Source: CAWKKW01 sp963850345
GTDB taxonomy: Bacteria; Acidobacteriota; Terriglobia; Terriglobales; Acidobacteriaceae
NCBI GenBank assembly: GCA_963850345.1
Contig: CAWKKW010000002.1
Coordinates: 806,001-870,000, forward strand
Direction of reading: 5' to 3'
Length of the DNA stretch: 64,000 nt
The notes beneath the pieces were generated by a model. It did not search any database and was not told the DNA's origin. It saw only the letters and a list, made by a program, of their open reading frames with translations. The position numbers and the translations under genes were made by a program. Numbering within the stretch: position 1 is the first letter of the stretch; each line of letters starts with the position of its first letter. This document shows positions 25,778-35,011 of this stretch, in pieces.

Positions 25778-27412
25778 TTAGAACTCTCTGAATGCGGCTT
25801 CGAGCGGAAAGCTCTTGTCCTCTGCCGAACCGAGTTGTCCCTGTTCCGCTGAGCCCTTGTGACTGACTCGGGGAGACCTGGGGCTGCCTAGATGAGAAGC
25901 GAAGGTACCGGCGCTCTCCGCAAATCCTCGACGCGCCTGGCTCTTCTTCGCACGAGGAGCGGGTTTGAGGTCGCGGCGCTCGCCTCCTCCGGCCATCGCG
26001 TTCAAGTGAGCCACCACGTCCTTCAGCGCCTCCGATTGCGCGTTCAGTTCCTCAGCGGCCGCTGCGCTCTCTTCTGCATTGGCAGCCGTCGTCTGTGTCA
26101 CCTGCTCCATCTGGCTGATGGCCTTGGCAATTTGATCCAGGCCGCGCGACTGTTCTTCGCTGCCCAGCGTCACCTCATCCACCAGCGTCTTGATCTTGCG
26201 GGAATCTTCGGTGATGGCCCGAATCGCCGTGGCTACCTGATCGACCTTTACCTTGCCGCCGTTCGACTTCGAGATCGATTCTTCAATCAGAGCAGCGGTG
26301 TCTTTCGCTGCCTGAGCCGAGCGCTGCGCGAGATTGCGAACTTCGTCTGCGACCACGGCAAAGCCCATACCGGCCTCTCCGGCGCGTGCTGCTTCGACGG
26401 CCGCGTTCAAAGCTAGAATGTTCGTCTGGAAGGCGATCTCGTCGATGACTTTGATGATCTTCGAGATCTTGTCGCTGGACTGGTTGATCTCATCCATCGA
26501 GACCACCATCTCCTCCAACTGCCGATTGGTGCGGGTGAACATCTCCTGCGACTCGGTCACCAGCGCGGCCATGGAGCGCGAGTTATCGGTGTTCTTGCGC
26601 GCCATCGAATTGATTTCTTCGCTCGAGGCTGAAGTCTCCTCGATCGAAGCAGCCTGCTCCGATGAGCCCTGTGCGAGCGACTGGCTCGATGCGGATACCT
26701 GCGATGCAGCACCGGCAATCTGATCCGCGCCTTCCGTCAGTTCGGTGACCGCGCGGTTCATCTCCTTGTTCAGGGCGGCAATCATGTACCAGGAGAGGCA
26801 AATGCCCAGCACAATGGCTAACACCGCGACTACGATCGTCATCCACCATGCGCTGTTGGCAGCCGCCGTTGCTTCTGTACTCGTGGCGTCACTGTCCTTC
26901 TTGTTCCAGTCCACAATCACACTCAGTTGATCTCGAACGGCAGCAAGATGGGGAAACGCTTCGTTGAGATAGACCCTGTAGGCGTCCGCTGCATTTGAAT
27001 TGCGCATCAGCGGGACTACTTTGTCTTTGTAGATTTCGTGGAATGCCGCTAACTCGGGGCGCAACTTAGAAAAGTTTTGCCGGTCCTCTTCCACAGCGAT
27101 CATGTCCTCGTAGATCTTTAAATCTCCGGTGATATGGTCCTCATCGGCTGCCATGAGGCGTTCTGTCTTCTCCACTTCGGAGGAATCGTTGCTCAAGATA
27201 CGACGCAGGTAATCGCCCCGCAATGCGTTCACATCTCCGCGCAGCGATGCGCTGATCATGATGGAGGGCACCGTATCCTTCTCGATACGTTCCAGATTCC
27301 GGTTCACCTTGTTGAACCCCCAGATGGCCACCAGCGACAGTAGAGTGCTGAGCACAAGCAGTGTCCCAGAGGTGATGATGAAGCGTTTGCCTATCGTCAA
27401 TTTCGAACCCAT
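25778..27412 (-). CDS. Methyl-accepting chemotaxis protein
   Basis: A 544-residue chemoreceptor. A first membrane helix (about 12-33) and a second (about 188-212, WWMTIVVAVLAIVLGICLSW) flank a periplasmic four-helix bundle of the 4HB_MCP type (EKTERLMAADED, NAADAYRVYLNEAFP). The cytoplasmic half holds the highly conserved hairpin with IDEIAFQTNILALNAAVEAA, near residue 335, and a Ala/Glu-rich methylation helix (ESAAAAEELNAQSEALKD). The bundle type commonly senses small organic ligands or binding proteins; the ligand is unknown. It lies between cheW and cheA, so this array is dedicated to this operon. Confidence 0.96.
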   Translation of the reverse strand: MGSKLTIGKRFIITSGTLLVLSTLLSLVAIWGFNKVNRNLERIEKDTVPSIMISASLRGDVNALRGDYLRRILSNDSSEVEKTERLMAADEDHITGDLKIYEDMIAVEEDRQNFSKLRPELAAFHEIYKDKVVPLMRNSNAADAYRVYLNEAFPHLAAVRDQLSVIVDWNKKDSDATSTEATAAANSAWWMTIVVAVLAIVLGICLSWYMIAALNKEMNRAVTELTEGADQIAGAASQVSASSQSLAQGSSEQAASIEETSASSEEINSMARKNTDNSRSMAALVTESQEMFTRTNRQLEEMVVSMDEINQSSDKISKIIKVIDEIAFQTNILALNAAVEAARAGEAGMGFAVVADEVRNLAQRSAQAAKDTAALIEESISKSNGGKVKVDQVATAIRAITEDSRKIKTLVDEVTLGSEEQSRGLDQIAKAISQMEQVTQTTAANAEESAAAAEELNAQSEALKDVVAHLNAMAGGGERRDLKPAPRAKKSQARRGFAESAGTFASHLGSPRSPRVSHKGSAEQGQLGSAEDKSFPLEAAFREF

Positions 27413-27463
27413 CGCAACGTCCTCTTTCTAACTCAGTCTGATTGCTTTCTTTCTGCGTAGCGG

Positions 27464-27991
27464 CTAACTCAGCAATGCGTCGAGGCCACGCAATTCCTGG
27501 CGGCTCAACACCTGATCCATATCGAGCAGGATCTTGACTCTTCCCTTGATCTTGGCCATGCCCAGCAGGTACGGCGTCGCCGTTCCATCGCCGAAGTCGG
27601 GCGTATCTTCGATGTCGGTTCCGGTCAGCGTCAGCACTTCCACAACGTCGTCGACGACCACGCCCATGGGAACCTCGCCGCAACTGCTCTCGGCACGTAC
27701 CACCACGATGCAGGTATGTTCGGTATAGTCCTGTTCCGGCAGCCCGAACTTCATGCGCAGATCAATGACCGGAATCACTCTTCCGCGCAGGTTGAGTACG
27801 CCCTTCACAAAGGGAGGCGTCTGCGGAACAGCCGTGATCTCCTGGAGCTTCATGATCTCCCGCACCTTCAATACCCCGGCGCCGAACTCTTCCCGGCCCA
27901 GTTGAAAGATCAGATATTTGCCGGATCGGGGATCCGTGGAGCCTCCAATGACAGCTTTCGATCCCGCGGCGGGCATCGTCGTCGATAGCAT
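27464..27991 (-). CDS. cheW: Chemotaxis coupling protein CheW
   Basis: A 175-residue CheW coupling receptor to kinase. The SH3-like fold is visible as KYLIFQLGREEFGAGVLKVREIMK, FVKGVLNLRGRVIPVIDLRMKFG and VVVDDVVEVLTL. The AAAGGGAACGGA box directs the ATG at 27991; a reading from 28030 would add 13 residues. It is the first gene of the operon cheW-mcp-cheA-cheR-cheD-cheY-cheX-cheB, all minus strand. Confidence 0.95.
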   Translation of the reverse strand: MLSTTMPAAGSKAVIGGSTDPRSGKYLIFQLGREEFGAGVLKVREIMKLQEITAVPQTPPFVKGVLNLRGRVIPVIDLRMKFGLPEQDYTEHTCIVVVRAESSCGEVPMGVVVDDVVEVLTLTGTDIEDTPDFGDGTATPYLLGMAKIKGRVKILLDMDQVLSRQELRGLDALLS

Positions 27992-28090
27992 TCCGTTCCC
28001 TTTCTGCCGGTACTTGTGTCCAGCCTGCATGCGTACGCTTCCGTCTTCAGCCTGTTCAGGGCTTGCTCGCGTGCTGTGCTTACAGTTGCC

Positions 28091-28098
28091 TTATCGGT
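28091..28098 (-). promoter_or_regulatory. Possible sigma28-type -10 element upstream of the chemotaxis operon
   Basis: The minus strand reads ACCGATAA here, one mismatch from the FliA (sigma28) -10 consensus GCCGATAA, about 100 bases before cheW. The matching -35 is weak, so this is a candidate only. Confidence 0.25.
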
Positions 28099-28263
28099 GG
28101 TTCGCGGAATTCGATGAGTGCTCTGTCAGGTCAGCGCGGGAGATTGATTCCCGGCATGAACAACAACAAGACTCTGCCGATGAATGGGGTGAACGGCTAC
28201 TTCCTATCTCCCGGCAGGTGACGTGTGCACATTTTCAGCGCGAGGCGGAATGCTGGCTGGCAT

Positions 28264-29439
28264 ATGCGATTAGCAATTCTGCTCATCGTCTCGCAGCCAC
28301 TGCTCTCGCAAGAGATCGTGTCGCCAGACAATCTCCTGGACAGTCGGTCCACGCAGGCCACCCTGGCCTCGTGGCCGTCAAAGATGCTTCATGATTTCGC
28401 AGGCCGGGGTATCTCGTTCCAGTACGCGGCGGTCCACGATCTTTCTTTCTCTGCCTCCGCCCCGAGCGCGTTGGAACAATACTTCGCACGATATTCGTGG
28501 GACCTCTCTGCGAGCGTGAATGGTGGCAGGCTTTTCGGTTGGCAGAGAAGCAGGGGATTCGTTCGGCTGAAGCAGCATGTGAACGAGCTGGGGAACGACT
28601 CGAGTGGGGCGGCTCAGTTGTACTCCAACATCGACGCGAACTCCCGCACTACCCTTTACGAGCTTTGGCTCCAGCAGACCTTCTGGAACGAACGTGTGCG
28701 GGTCAAAGGGGGCAAGATCGATGCGAATACCGAATTCGCCGTGGTCGAGTCGGCGGCCGACTTCTTGAACTCGTCCATGGGCTACAGTCCCACCATCATG
28801 GCGCTTCCTACGTACCCTGAGCCGCAGGCTGGCCTGGAGCTCTCATTGGGAGTCGCCCGTAACGCCCGCGCCAACCTTGGAGTCTTCAAGACGTCAGGCG
28901 CTGGGAGAATTCTGCTGGGCGAAGCGGCCGGTAACTGGACAATCGGCGCAGGGGAGCTCGCCGGACGAAGCCGCCTCGGATATTGGTCGCTGCACAAGTC
29001 GATACAGCGTTTCGACGGCGATGAAATCTCCGGTACGCAGGGCGTCTACGGCATTGTGGAGCAGACCTTGTGGCGCGCGCCTGCCCCAAACAGTACGCAG
29101 CCCGAGAGATCGCTCACAGCCTTCGTGCAATATGGAAATGGAAATGGACGAGAAAATCCCTACCTCTATCATCTGGGTGTGGGCACCATCGTGAACTCTC
29201 CCCTCCGAGCTCGCCCCGCGGATGGAGCCGGGATCGCGGCCACGATCGTTGGCTTCTCAGACGATCCTGATAGCGGCTTCGATCAGAAGCAGGAGCAAGT
29301 GGTCGAAGCGTACTACCGCTACGACCTGGGGCACCACAGTGCCTTCGTGATGGACCTGCAGTTCTTTCACCATCCCGGCGGTCTGCATTGCAATCCGGAC
29401 TACGTCGTAGCTACTCCGCGCCTCACCGTGTCGTTCTAG
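28264..29439 (+). CDS. OprB-type carbohydrate-selective porin
   Basis: A 391-residue outer-membrane protein of the OprB family: a signal peptide (MRLAILLIVSQPLLSQ), alternating strands, and conserved stretches WLQQTFWNERVRVKGGKIDANTEFA and HSAFVMDLQFFHHPGG with a closing LTVSF, ending in the C-terminal Phe for outer-membrane insertion. OprB homologues let sugars such as glucose diffuse across the outer membrane; substrate is not told by sequence. The start could also be GTG 28225 giving a longer leader; ATG 28264 directly precedes the signal peptide. It is divergent from the cheW promoter region. Confidence 0.87.
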   Translation: MRLAILLIVSQPLLSQEIVSPDNLLDSRSTQATLASWPSKMLHDFAGRGISFQYAAVHDLSFSASAPSALEQYFARYSWDLSASVNGGRLFGWQRSRGFVRLKQHVNELGNDSSGAAQLYSNIDANSRTTLYELWLQQTFWNERVRVKGGKIDANTEFAVVESAADFLNSSMGYSPTIMALPTYPEPQAGLELSLGVARNARANLGVFKTSGAGRILLGEAAGNWTIGAGELAGRSRLGYWSLHKSIQRFDGDEISGTQGVYGIVEQTLWRAPAPNSTQPERSLTAFVQYGNGNGRENPYLYHLGVGTIVNSPLRARPADGAGIAATIVGFSDDPDSGFDQKQEQVVEAYYRYDLGHHSAFVMDLQFFHHPGGLHCNPDYVVATPRLTVSF

Positions 29440-29607
29440 TCGCTGAGCTCCGAATCACTTTTACTCGGATGTCAGATATAGTTACACGCCGACGCAGGTT
29501 GCGCGCTCACCACGAGCGAGAGGTATACGTAACAACGCGACGCTTATTCCCGCACCCTTGACCGGCGGTGATCTCTACTCAGTCAGAAACATGGTGAGCA
29601 AACAGAT

Positions 29608-31311
29608 CTAAAACGTGAAAGACAGTCCGCCGCGAAGCGAGCGCTCCGCCTGGGCAAAGTACAAAGTGCTGCCATCCCGCGTAATGAAGGGACGGTAGCC
29701 TTGGGCGAGCAGGTTTCGTACATCGACCAGCGCTTCCATGCCGTTCGGCAGCAGGTGGCCGCAGCGCAGGGGTTGACGCAGGTAGAAGCTCATATAGGCA
29801 TCCGGAGCACCCGAGTCAAATGGAGCGACGGTAGTCACCGTCTCACCCGGCTGCCAGCGATATGAGCCGCGCCAGTGCGTGCCCGCGTGCGGAATCTTCC
29901 CGTTCATCGACACCGAATACATCTGCGCGCGCCGCGGAGTCAAACCCTTGAGGCTCGATTGCAGCGCCTGCGGTTCGGCCGAAAATGACATCCCCAACGC
30001 GTCACCGTCCGCCACCCCTAAGGTCAGCCATGTCTCGCCTGCAACCCGGCTTCTTAACTCACCTTTAAATCCCTGGGACGCATAGCCAGTCCCCGCGACT
30101 CGGATCAGTCCCGTTCCGGCGTCGTACATTACTTCGCCGCTATTCAAGTCCGCGCTCGATAACGTGCCGCCGCCGTCGACCACAGGATGCGCGACCCGAT
30201 CGCGGTAGTACACCACCTGCACGCGATGATTCTGAGCGTTGCGCTGCAGCATCACTTCCTGGTGCAGCCCGTGTTCCATCTGCAAGCGGCCCTGCGACTG
30301 GGTCATCAATGGAATCACTGAGGCGTCCTGGTCCAGCGTATCCGCACGGGCCAGGCCTAAAGCCGTCGTCGCATGATAGGAGACGGCCACGTCACCCGCG
30401 GACCACGTTGCCCCAGCGAAGGGATGATTCGCGAACTGGTCATGGTCCATCCTGACCGCGTCAAATTCGTTGCCGACCTCGACTTCCAGCGAAGGAGACA
30501 GATTCATCGTCTCGGCGCTGCGCAGCACAAGTGCCTGCATACCGTCCTGGGCAAGAGCACCCTGAATTCCTGAGCGCTTCTCAAACGCGGCTACCGCGCG
30601 GAAGGACCGGCCCATGGCCAGCTCCTGCTCCATACCCACCAGCGTCGCCACGGAGGCCACTCCGCCATTGTCGGTTCCGCTCAGATCGGCTCGCAGAATC
30701 ACCCGCCGGTCGTCGGTGGTTTCGCGCTCCAGTTCAAACGCGTGGTGAAGGCCACCTTCGCCAAATTCGTTAGCGCCGCTATGCAGCGTCACCCGCGCCT
30801 TCAGGGTGTCCGCAGACCTTGAATCGCCGCCACTCACCACTACCAGCGGGCCGTCCTCGAGTAACCGCAGCAGAGGCCGGTTAGCAGAAGACCGCAGTGT
30901 CCAAGCCCAGTCGTCGCTCGGCTCGTCGGCCTGGCGGCGCTTTGCGGGCAGCCACTGAAATGCCTCAAATAGCGTACTGAGCGTCAGGTTGACGACCGAT
31001 CGAGAATGGTCTGTGATGTGGAGGTTTTCTCTGAGAGTAGGGAGAAACAGCGTACCGGTCGCCTTGACTCCGTAAATCCCGGGCACAACATGGGCCATAA
31101 GAAAACGGCCCTGCTCATCGGTAAACACGCTGGCGACGACGGTGGAATCCGGTCGAAGCAGCTCGACCAGCGCGCCAATTTGTGGGGTGCCCCGCGCATC
31201 GCGCACCAGGCCGGTGACAGTCGCAGGCGTATCCGCCCCATAGACAGGGAGAAGGCACGCCGCAACCAGCAGTGTGAGGACGATTCCGAATCTGGAGAAA
31301 GTTCCGGTCAC
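29608..31311 (-). CDS. Carboxypeptidase-regulatory-domain beta-barrel protein
   Basis: The 567-residue secreted protein has a signal peptide (about 1-25), a CarboxypepD_reg-like domain (TVTGLVRDARGTPQIGALVELL, about 31-110) and a long Ser/Gly-rich beta part ending in GGLSFTF, an outer-membrane C-terminus. This is the layout of small TonB-dependent-receptor-like barrels common in Acidobacteriota, but no clear plug domain is visible. The GTG start has weak ribosome-binding site. It follows the GWxTD gene by 106 bases on the same strand; co-transcription is likely. Function unknown, perhaps export or anchoring together with the GWxTD protein. Confidence 0.75.
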   Translation of the reverse strand: MTGTFSRFGIVLTLLVAACLLPVYGADTPATVTGLVRDARGTPQIGALVELLRPDSTVVASVFTDEQGRFLMAHVVPGIYGVKATGTLFLPTLRENLHITDHSRSVVNLTLSTLFEAFQWLPAKRRQADEPSDDWAWTLRSSANRPLLRLLEDGPLVVVSGGDSRSADTLKARVTLHSGANEFGEGGLHHAFELERETTDDRRVILRADLSGTDNGGVASVATLVGMEQELAMGRSFRAVAAFEKRSGIQGALAQDGMQALVLRSAETMNLSPSLEVEVGNEFDAVRMDHDQFANHPFAGATWSAGDVAVSYHATTALGLARADTLDQDASVIPLMTQSQGRLQMEHGLHQEVMLQRNAQNHRVQVVYYRDRVAHPVVDGGGTLSSADLNSGEVMYDAGTGLIRVAGTGYASQGFKGELRSRVAGETWLTLGVADGDALGMSFSAEPQALQSSLKGLTPRRAQMYSVSMNGKIPHAGTHWRGSYRWQPGETVTTVAPFDSGAPDAYMSFYLRQPLRCGHLLPNGMEALVDVRNLLAQGYRPFITRDGSTLYFAQAERSLRGGLSFTF

Positions 31312-31417
31312 TCTAAGCCGTTATCTGCTCCCTGGCCTTGCTTCCGAGAATCCGTACTGCCAATTTGGGGATCCGCAGTCCTGCGTCTGCTGGATCGAGT
31401 CGTTACCCTGTCTAGTT

Positions 31418-33193
31418 CTATTCAACATTGAAAGAGGCCGATTGCGCAATCTCTTGTTTAGATACCCCATCATTGACTTTCACCTTCACCTGGTACTTAC
31501 CCGGCTGCAAGGTCGCCAACGACAACGATTTCTCCACCGTGACCTGGTCCGAATTGGCCCCAAGCGTCTTGCTGTTCTCTGACGTATCGAGAATCGCCTT
31601 GTTCGTCGCCATGTCGATGATCTGGTACTCGATCGTGGCTCCGTTCTGCTTGCTCTTCTCGTCCAGACCCAGGTTGTAGACCTGCATCCAGAAGTTCAGC
31701 TTCTGGTCTCGCTTGAAGGTGGCCGCAGTGGTCGCGTTGGCCGTCACGCGCGGACGAATAAACGTGTTTCCGATGATGAAGTTGCCGGTGCCGATCTGCT
31801 TCGACGGCACGCGCTCCATCTTGTCCGCCAAAATCAGCGAAGAAGCGGAGAGCCTGTCCTCGTCGTACTTGGGAACGCTGATCGCCTGGGCCCAGGTGCC
31901 GACGTGGTCGGGATTATTCACGTCCTTGATGGCGATATCCGCGCGATACCGGCCTGGCCGCAAAGGCAAAGCCTTCCAGTAGAGGTGAACGTTGTCCATC
32001 GACTTCGCCAGTAATTCGCTGGGTACCTCGACCTGCACCGTCTCTTCAAACGTCTGCGCGATTCGCCCGGTGATGGTGGAGACCCGGCCTAGAATGTTCA
32101 CTTCCCCGGTCGAAACGCCATCCTTGGTCTTGAAGGTAATATCGCGAGTCTTGATCTGCAGCGTCAGCGGAACCAGCACCGTATCCTCAGTCACTTTGAC
32201 GTAGTCGGTCCGCACATCAAATGGGAAGAACGGCCCGGTCAACATCTTGTGGTTCACGAGGAAAGATTCGAGATCCTTGAACTTGATGACTGGAGGAGCC
32301 TGCAGCTTGGCAAAGGTCTCGAGCCGGTCAAACTGCTTGGCCTGCTGCCCTGCGGACATCGGACCCGGTCCCAACCGTTCAAGGCCGCCGCCGGTGAAGC
32401 GATCTGCCTGTTTTGCTCTGCCCATCTGTTCGTATAAGGTCTGGCCTGCGCCCGGTGTATGCAGCAGAGCATCTTTTTCCGAGCGGTCGATGGTCATGTG
32501 GTAATCCCCGCACATGCAGGTATCCACGAATTCGATGTCGATGTTGTCCCCTACGCCTTCAAGGTAGCGATAGTGCCACGTCTCGAATGGGAAGGTAGAC
32601 GTCTGCCCGCCGCCCTCTTCCATGGTGCGGTCGTAGGCTCCGCCCGAGGGGTGCGACTCGATGCTGTCCGGCTTGCCGAACGCAATGTAGATGTGCCCGC
32701 GATCCGTCATCCAGCCCGGCTTGCCTGCGGCGAAATGCTCGTTGGAGTAGGTGATGCGACGGTAGTGCTCTTCGCGGAACTCGTTCTCGGGCGAATCGGG
32801 ATTCGGATTGCGGCGGAGCCAGAACTGCTCGATGAAGTTGTCGCGTTCTTCATCGTTGCTCAGACTCTTGAAGGCCTTCATCTCCTGATCGGTGATGATC
32901 CAGTGCACGTCCTGGTCAAGCCAGTGCTTGTACGGCCCCTTCAATTCCTGACGGACTTCCTTCTGCTGCTTGAACCGTTCTTTGTCCGAAAGCTTGCGCT
33001 TCAGCGGATCCTGGGTCGATCCGTCGTCGGCAGACTTGCTGTCGGCAGGCTGGTCACCGGTTGCTTGACTGGGGGTTGCGCTGGGTGGGTTCGGCGGCGC
33101 TTCCTGAGCCTGCACGGCAGGTAGGTTCCAGGCTGCAACTGTGATCGGAAGTAGAACAAGCCATGAAAAACGGCCCTTCGGAATAAGGTGCAC
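31418..33193 (-). CDS. GWxTD domain protein
   Basis: The 591-residue secreted protein carries a signal peptide (hydrophobic LVLLPITVAAWNLPAVQAQ), a disordered, Pro/Asp/Ser-rich linker (about 40-85), the GWxTD motif in GKPGWMTDRGHIYIAFGKPD (about residues 166-185), and a C-terminal beta-rich half with repeats of EIQ-like folds. GWxTD proteins are widespread in Acidobacteriota and Bacteroidota and of unknown function. GAGGAG five bases before a GTG at 33193 (33199-33204) sets the start; an ATG at 33217 is eight codons upstream. It sits directly upstream of the beta-barrel protein at 29608. Confidence 0.85.
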   Translation of the reverse strand: MHLIPKGRFSWLVLLPITVAAWNLPAVQAQEAPPNPPSATPSQATGDQPADSKSADDGSTQDPLKRKLSDKERFKQQKEVRQELKGPYKHWLDQDVHWIITDQEMKAFKSLSNDEERDNFIEQFWLRRNPNPDSPENEFREEHYRRITYSNEHFAAGKPGWMTDRGHIYIAFGKPDSIESHPSGGAYDRTMEEGGGQTSTFPFETWHYRYLEGVGDNIDIEFVDTCMCGDYHMTIDRSEKDALLHTPGAGQTLYEQMGRAKQADRFTGGGLERLGPGPMSAGQQAKQFDRLETFAKLQAPPVIKFKDLESFLVNHKMLTGPFFPFDVRTDYVKVTEDTVLVPLTLQIKTRDITFKTKDGVSTGEVNILGRVSTITGRIAQTFEETVQVEVPSELLAKSMDNVHLYWKALPLRPGRYRADIAIKDVNNPDHVGTWAQAISVPKYDEDRLSASSLILADKMERVPSKQIGTGNFIIGNTFIRPRVTANATTAATFKRDQKLNFWMQVYNLGLDEKSKQNGATIEYQIIDMATNKAILDTSENSKTLGANSDQVTVEKSLSLATLQPGKYQVKVKVNDGVSKQEIAQSASFNVE

Positions 33194-33499
33194 GGTACTC
33201 CTCTTCGAGACACCCATTTTAATGGCCGGATCGTGTGGCTTTCAAGCAACCTGGGGTATCTTCGACGCTTCTCCCATCATAAGCTCAAAAACCTTTTCAT
33301 CCCCGTCTATCAAGTGCTTGGTTTGCATGGAGTGCTGCTATCATGTTTACGCCTCTTCAACACTGACCGGGAAAATCGATTGACCAGCCAATGCTGACGG
33401 GATTTGCCTCGATTGTGACCGATATCAGACGGAACTTTCCTGCCTGAGCATTCGTATCTTGCACCACTGACTTCAAAGGAAACGCGGGATAAACCGAAA
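33194..33499. other. Divergent promoter region between GWxTD gene and HlyD-type gene
   Basis: 306 bases with no gene. It must hold the promoters of both divergent units. Besides the ribosome-binding site at 33199-33204 I see no clear palindrome or promoter box. Confidence 0.5.
33199..33204 (-). promoter_or_regulatory. Ribosome-binding site deciding a GTG start of the GWxTD gene
   Basis: GAGGAG on the minus strand stands five bases before GTG 33193, which begins right at a normal signal peptide; the ATG at 33217 has no such site. Confidence 0.55.
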
Positions 33500-34879
33500 A
33501 TGAGCTTGAAAAAGATCCTCCTAATCGCAGGAGTCATTCTGGGAGCCGCAGCCATTGTCGGCTTTACCGTTGTACGGGCCCAATCCGGTTATACCAAGGT
33601 GTACATCGGCAAAGTCGGTCGCGAAAACCTGGTGTCGCAGGTAAGCGGCACGGGCCAGATCAAACCCAAGACCTATGTGAATCTCGGCGCCACGGCCATG
33701 GGACGCATTACGCACCTGTATGTGAAAGAAGGCGATAAGGTCAAGAAAGGCCAGATCGTCGCCACCATTGAGAATGTGCAGGCCCAGGCAAGCGTTGAAG
33801 GGCAGAAATCAGCAATTGCCGCAGCCAAGACCGACATTGCCTCCTACCTGGCGGCAGAAAATACCGCTCAGGCGAACGTGGATCACTCCGTCGCCGATCT
33901 GGAACAGAAGCAACTCGACTACGACCGCGCCAAGGGACTGTACAAAGAGCAGCTCATCGCGAAGCAGGACTTCGACGCCAAGAAGGCTGCTTACGATCTG
34001 GCCGTCGCCACCCTGGCGCAGAGCAAGGCCGCTCTGGTGCAGGCCAAGGCCAACACCGCCTCGGCCGGCGGCCATATGCAGACTCAGGTCGCTACCCTGC
34101 GCGCGAACGAGGATGCGCTGAACAAGACAGTGGCAGTAGCTCCCTTTGACGGTATTGTGACCAACCAGCCGGTCCGCGAAGGCGAGACCGTTGTCATCGG
34201 TATCCAGAACGCCGAAGGATCCACCCTGATGACCCTGGCTGACATGTCCGTCATTACCGCCGAAGTTAAGATCGATGAAACCGACATCGTCAATGTTCGG
34301 CTCGGACAGCCGGTCGATGTTACGGTCGATGCTGTGCCCAACAAGGTCTTCAAGGGTAAAGTGACCCTGGTCGGCGATCAGGCACTTCTCCGGTCCAGCG
34401 GCGTGGCCACGAGCCAAAGCACGAGCGGTACCGAAGAGGCCAAGAGCTTTAAAGTGGTCGTGACCCTGGACGGTTCGCCGGAAGAACTCCGGCCTGGTCT
34501 CTCCGCTACTGCAAAGATCACCACGGCCAAGAAGGATAACGTCGTCGCCATTCCGATTCAGGCGCTGGCGATGTACACCCCTCCTCCCGCCGGAGGTGCC
34601 GCACCGACCGATGCTCCCCCAAGTGCGGCCTCAGCCGTCAAACCGGAGCAGGGGGTCTTCGTGGTGAAAACCGATCATGGGAAGATGCACGCTGTGTTTA
34701 CTCCTGTGACAACCGGAATCACGGGGTCGACGGATATTGAGGTTCTCGGTGGGTTGCAGCCAGGTGACGAGATCGTAACCGGCACCTATCGCGTGCTGCG
34801 AACGCTGAAAAGCGGTACGCTGGTGAAGCGAGATACCACGCCCGTAGGACCGCCGAAGGATACGTCGTCCACCTCCTGA
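33500..34879 (+). CDS. HlyD/MacA-type membrane-fusion adaptor protein
   Basis: A 459-residue periplasmic adaptor with one N-terminal membrane helix (ILLIAGVILGAAAIVGFTVV). It contains the lipoyl half-motifs (GRITHLYVKEGDKVKKGQIVATIE and TVAVAPFDGIVTNQPVREGETV), a long coiled-coil hairpin between them (about residues 95-200, Lys/Ala-rich) and the beta-barrel domain (EVKIDETDIVNVRLGQPVDVTVDA). The C-terminal 60 residues include a Pro/Ala stretch. MacA-type adaptors link an inner-membrane MacB ATPase/permease to an outer-membrane channel. It is followed 132 bases later by a MacB-like ATPase, while no permease gene is in the vicinity. Confidence 0.92.
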   Translation: MSLKKILLIAGVILGAAAIVGFTVVRAQSGYTKVYIGKVGRENLVSQVSGTGQIKPKTYVNLGATAMGRITHLYVKEGDKVKKGQIVATIENVQAQASVEGQKSAIAAAKTDIASYLAAENTAQANVDHSVADLEQKQLDYDRAKGLYKEQLIAKQDFDAKKAAYDLAVATLAQSKAALVQAKANTASAGGHMQTQVATLRANEDALNKTVAVAPFDGIVTNQPVREGETVVIGIQNAEGSTLMTLADMSVITAEVKIDETDIVNVRLGQPVDVTVDAVPNKVFKGKVTLVGDQALLRSSGVATSQSTSGTEEAKSFKVVVTLDGSPEELRPGLSATAKITTAKKDNVVAIPIQALAMYTPPPAGGAAPTDAPPSAASAVKPEQGVFVVKTDHGKMHAVFTPVTTGITGSTDIEVLGGLQPGDEIVTGTYRVLRTLKSGTLVKRDTTPVGPPKDTSSTS

Positions 34880-34911
34880 TCGGGCGGCCTGAGGTCAAAG
34901 CACAAAAGGGT

Positions 34912-34956
34912 GGAACCGGCCCGGGCACGTACGCGTAGAAAGAACCAGCCGGTTCC
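34912..34956 (+). repeat. Inverted repeat between adaptor and ATPase genes
   Basis: GGAACCGGC (34912-34920) and GCCGGTTCC (34948-34956) form a perfect 9-base-pair stem with a 27-base loop, in the 132-base gap between the two genes. A transcript could fold here, giving partial termination or an mRNA-stabilising hairpin that sets the ratio of the two products. No U-tract follows. Confidence 0.5.
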
Positions 34957-35011
34957 GGCGGCACATGCCTGGGCTGCGATATTCACCACACGGTTCCAAC
35001 AGGAGTAGCGG

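Noticed and set aside
34880..35011. Missing permease hidden between adaptor and ATPase
   Set aside because: The gap is only 132 bases and holds a hairpin and a ribosome-binding site.
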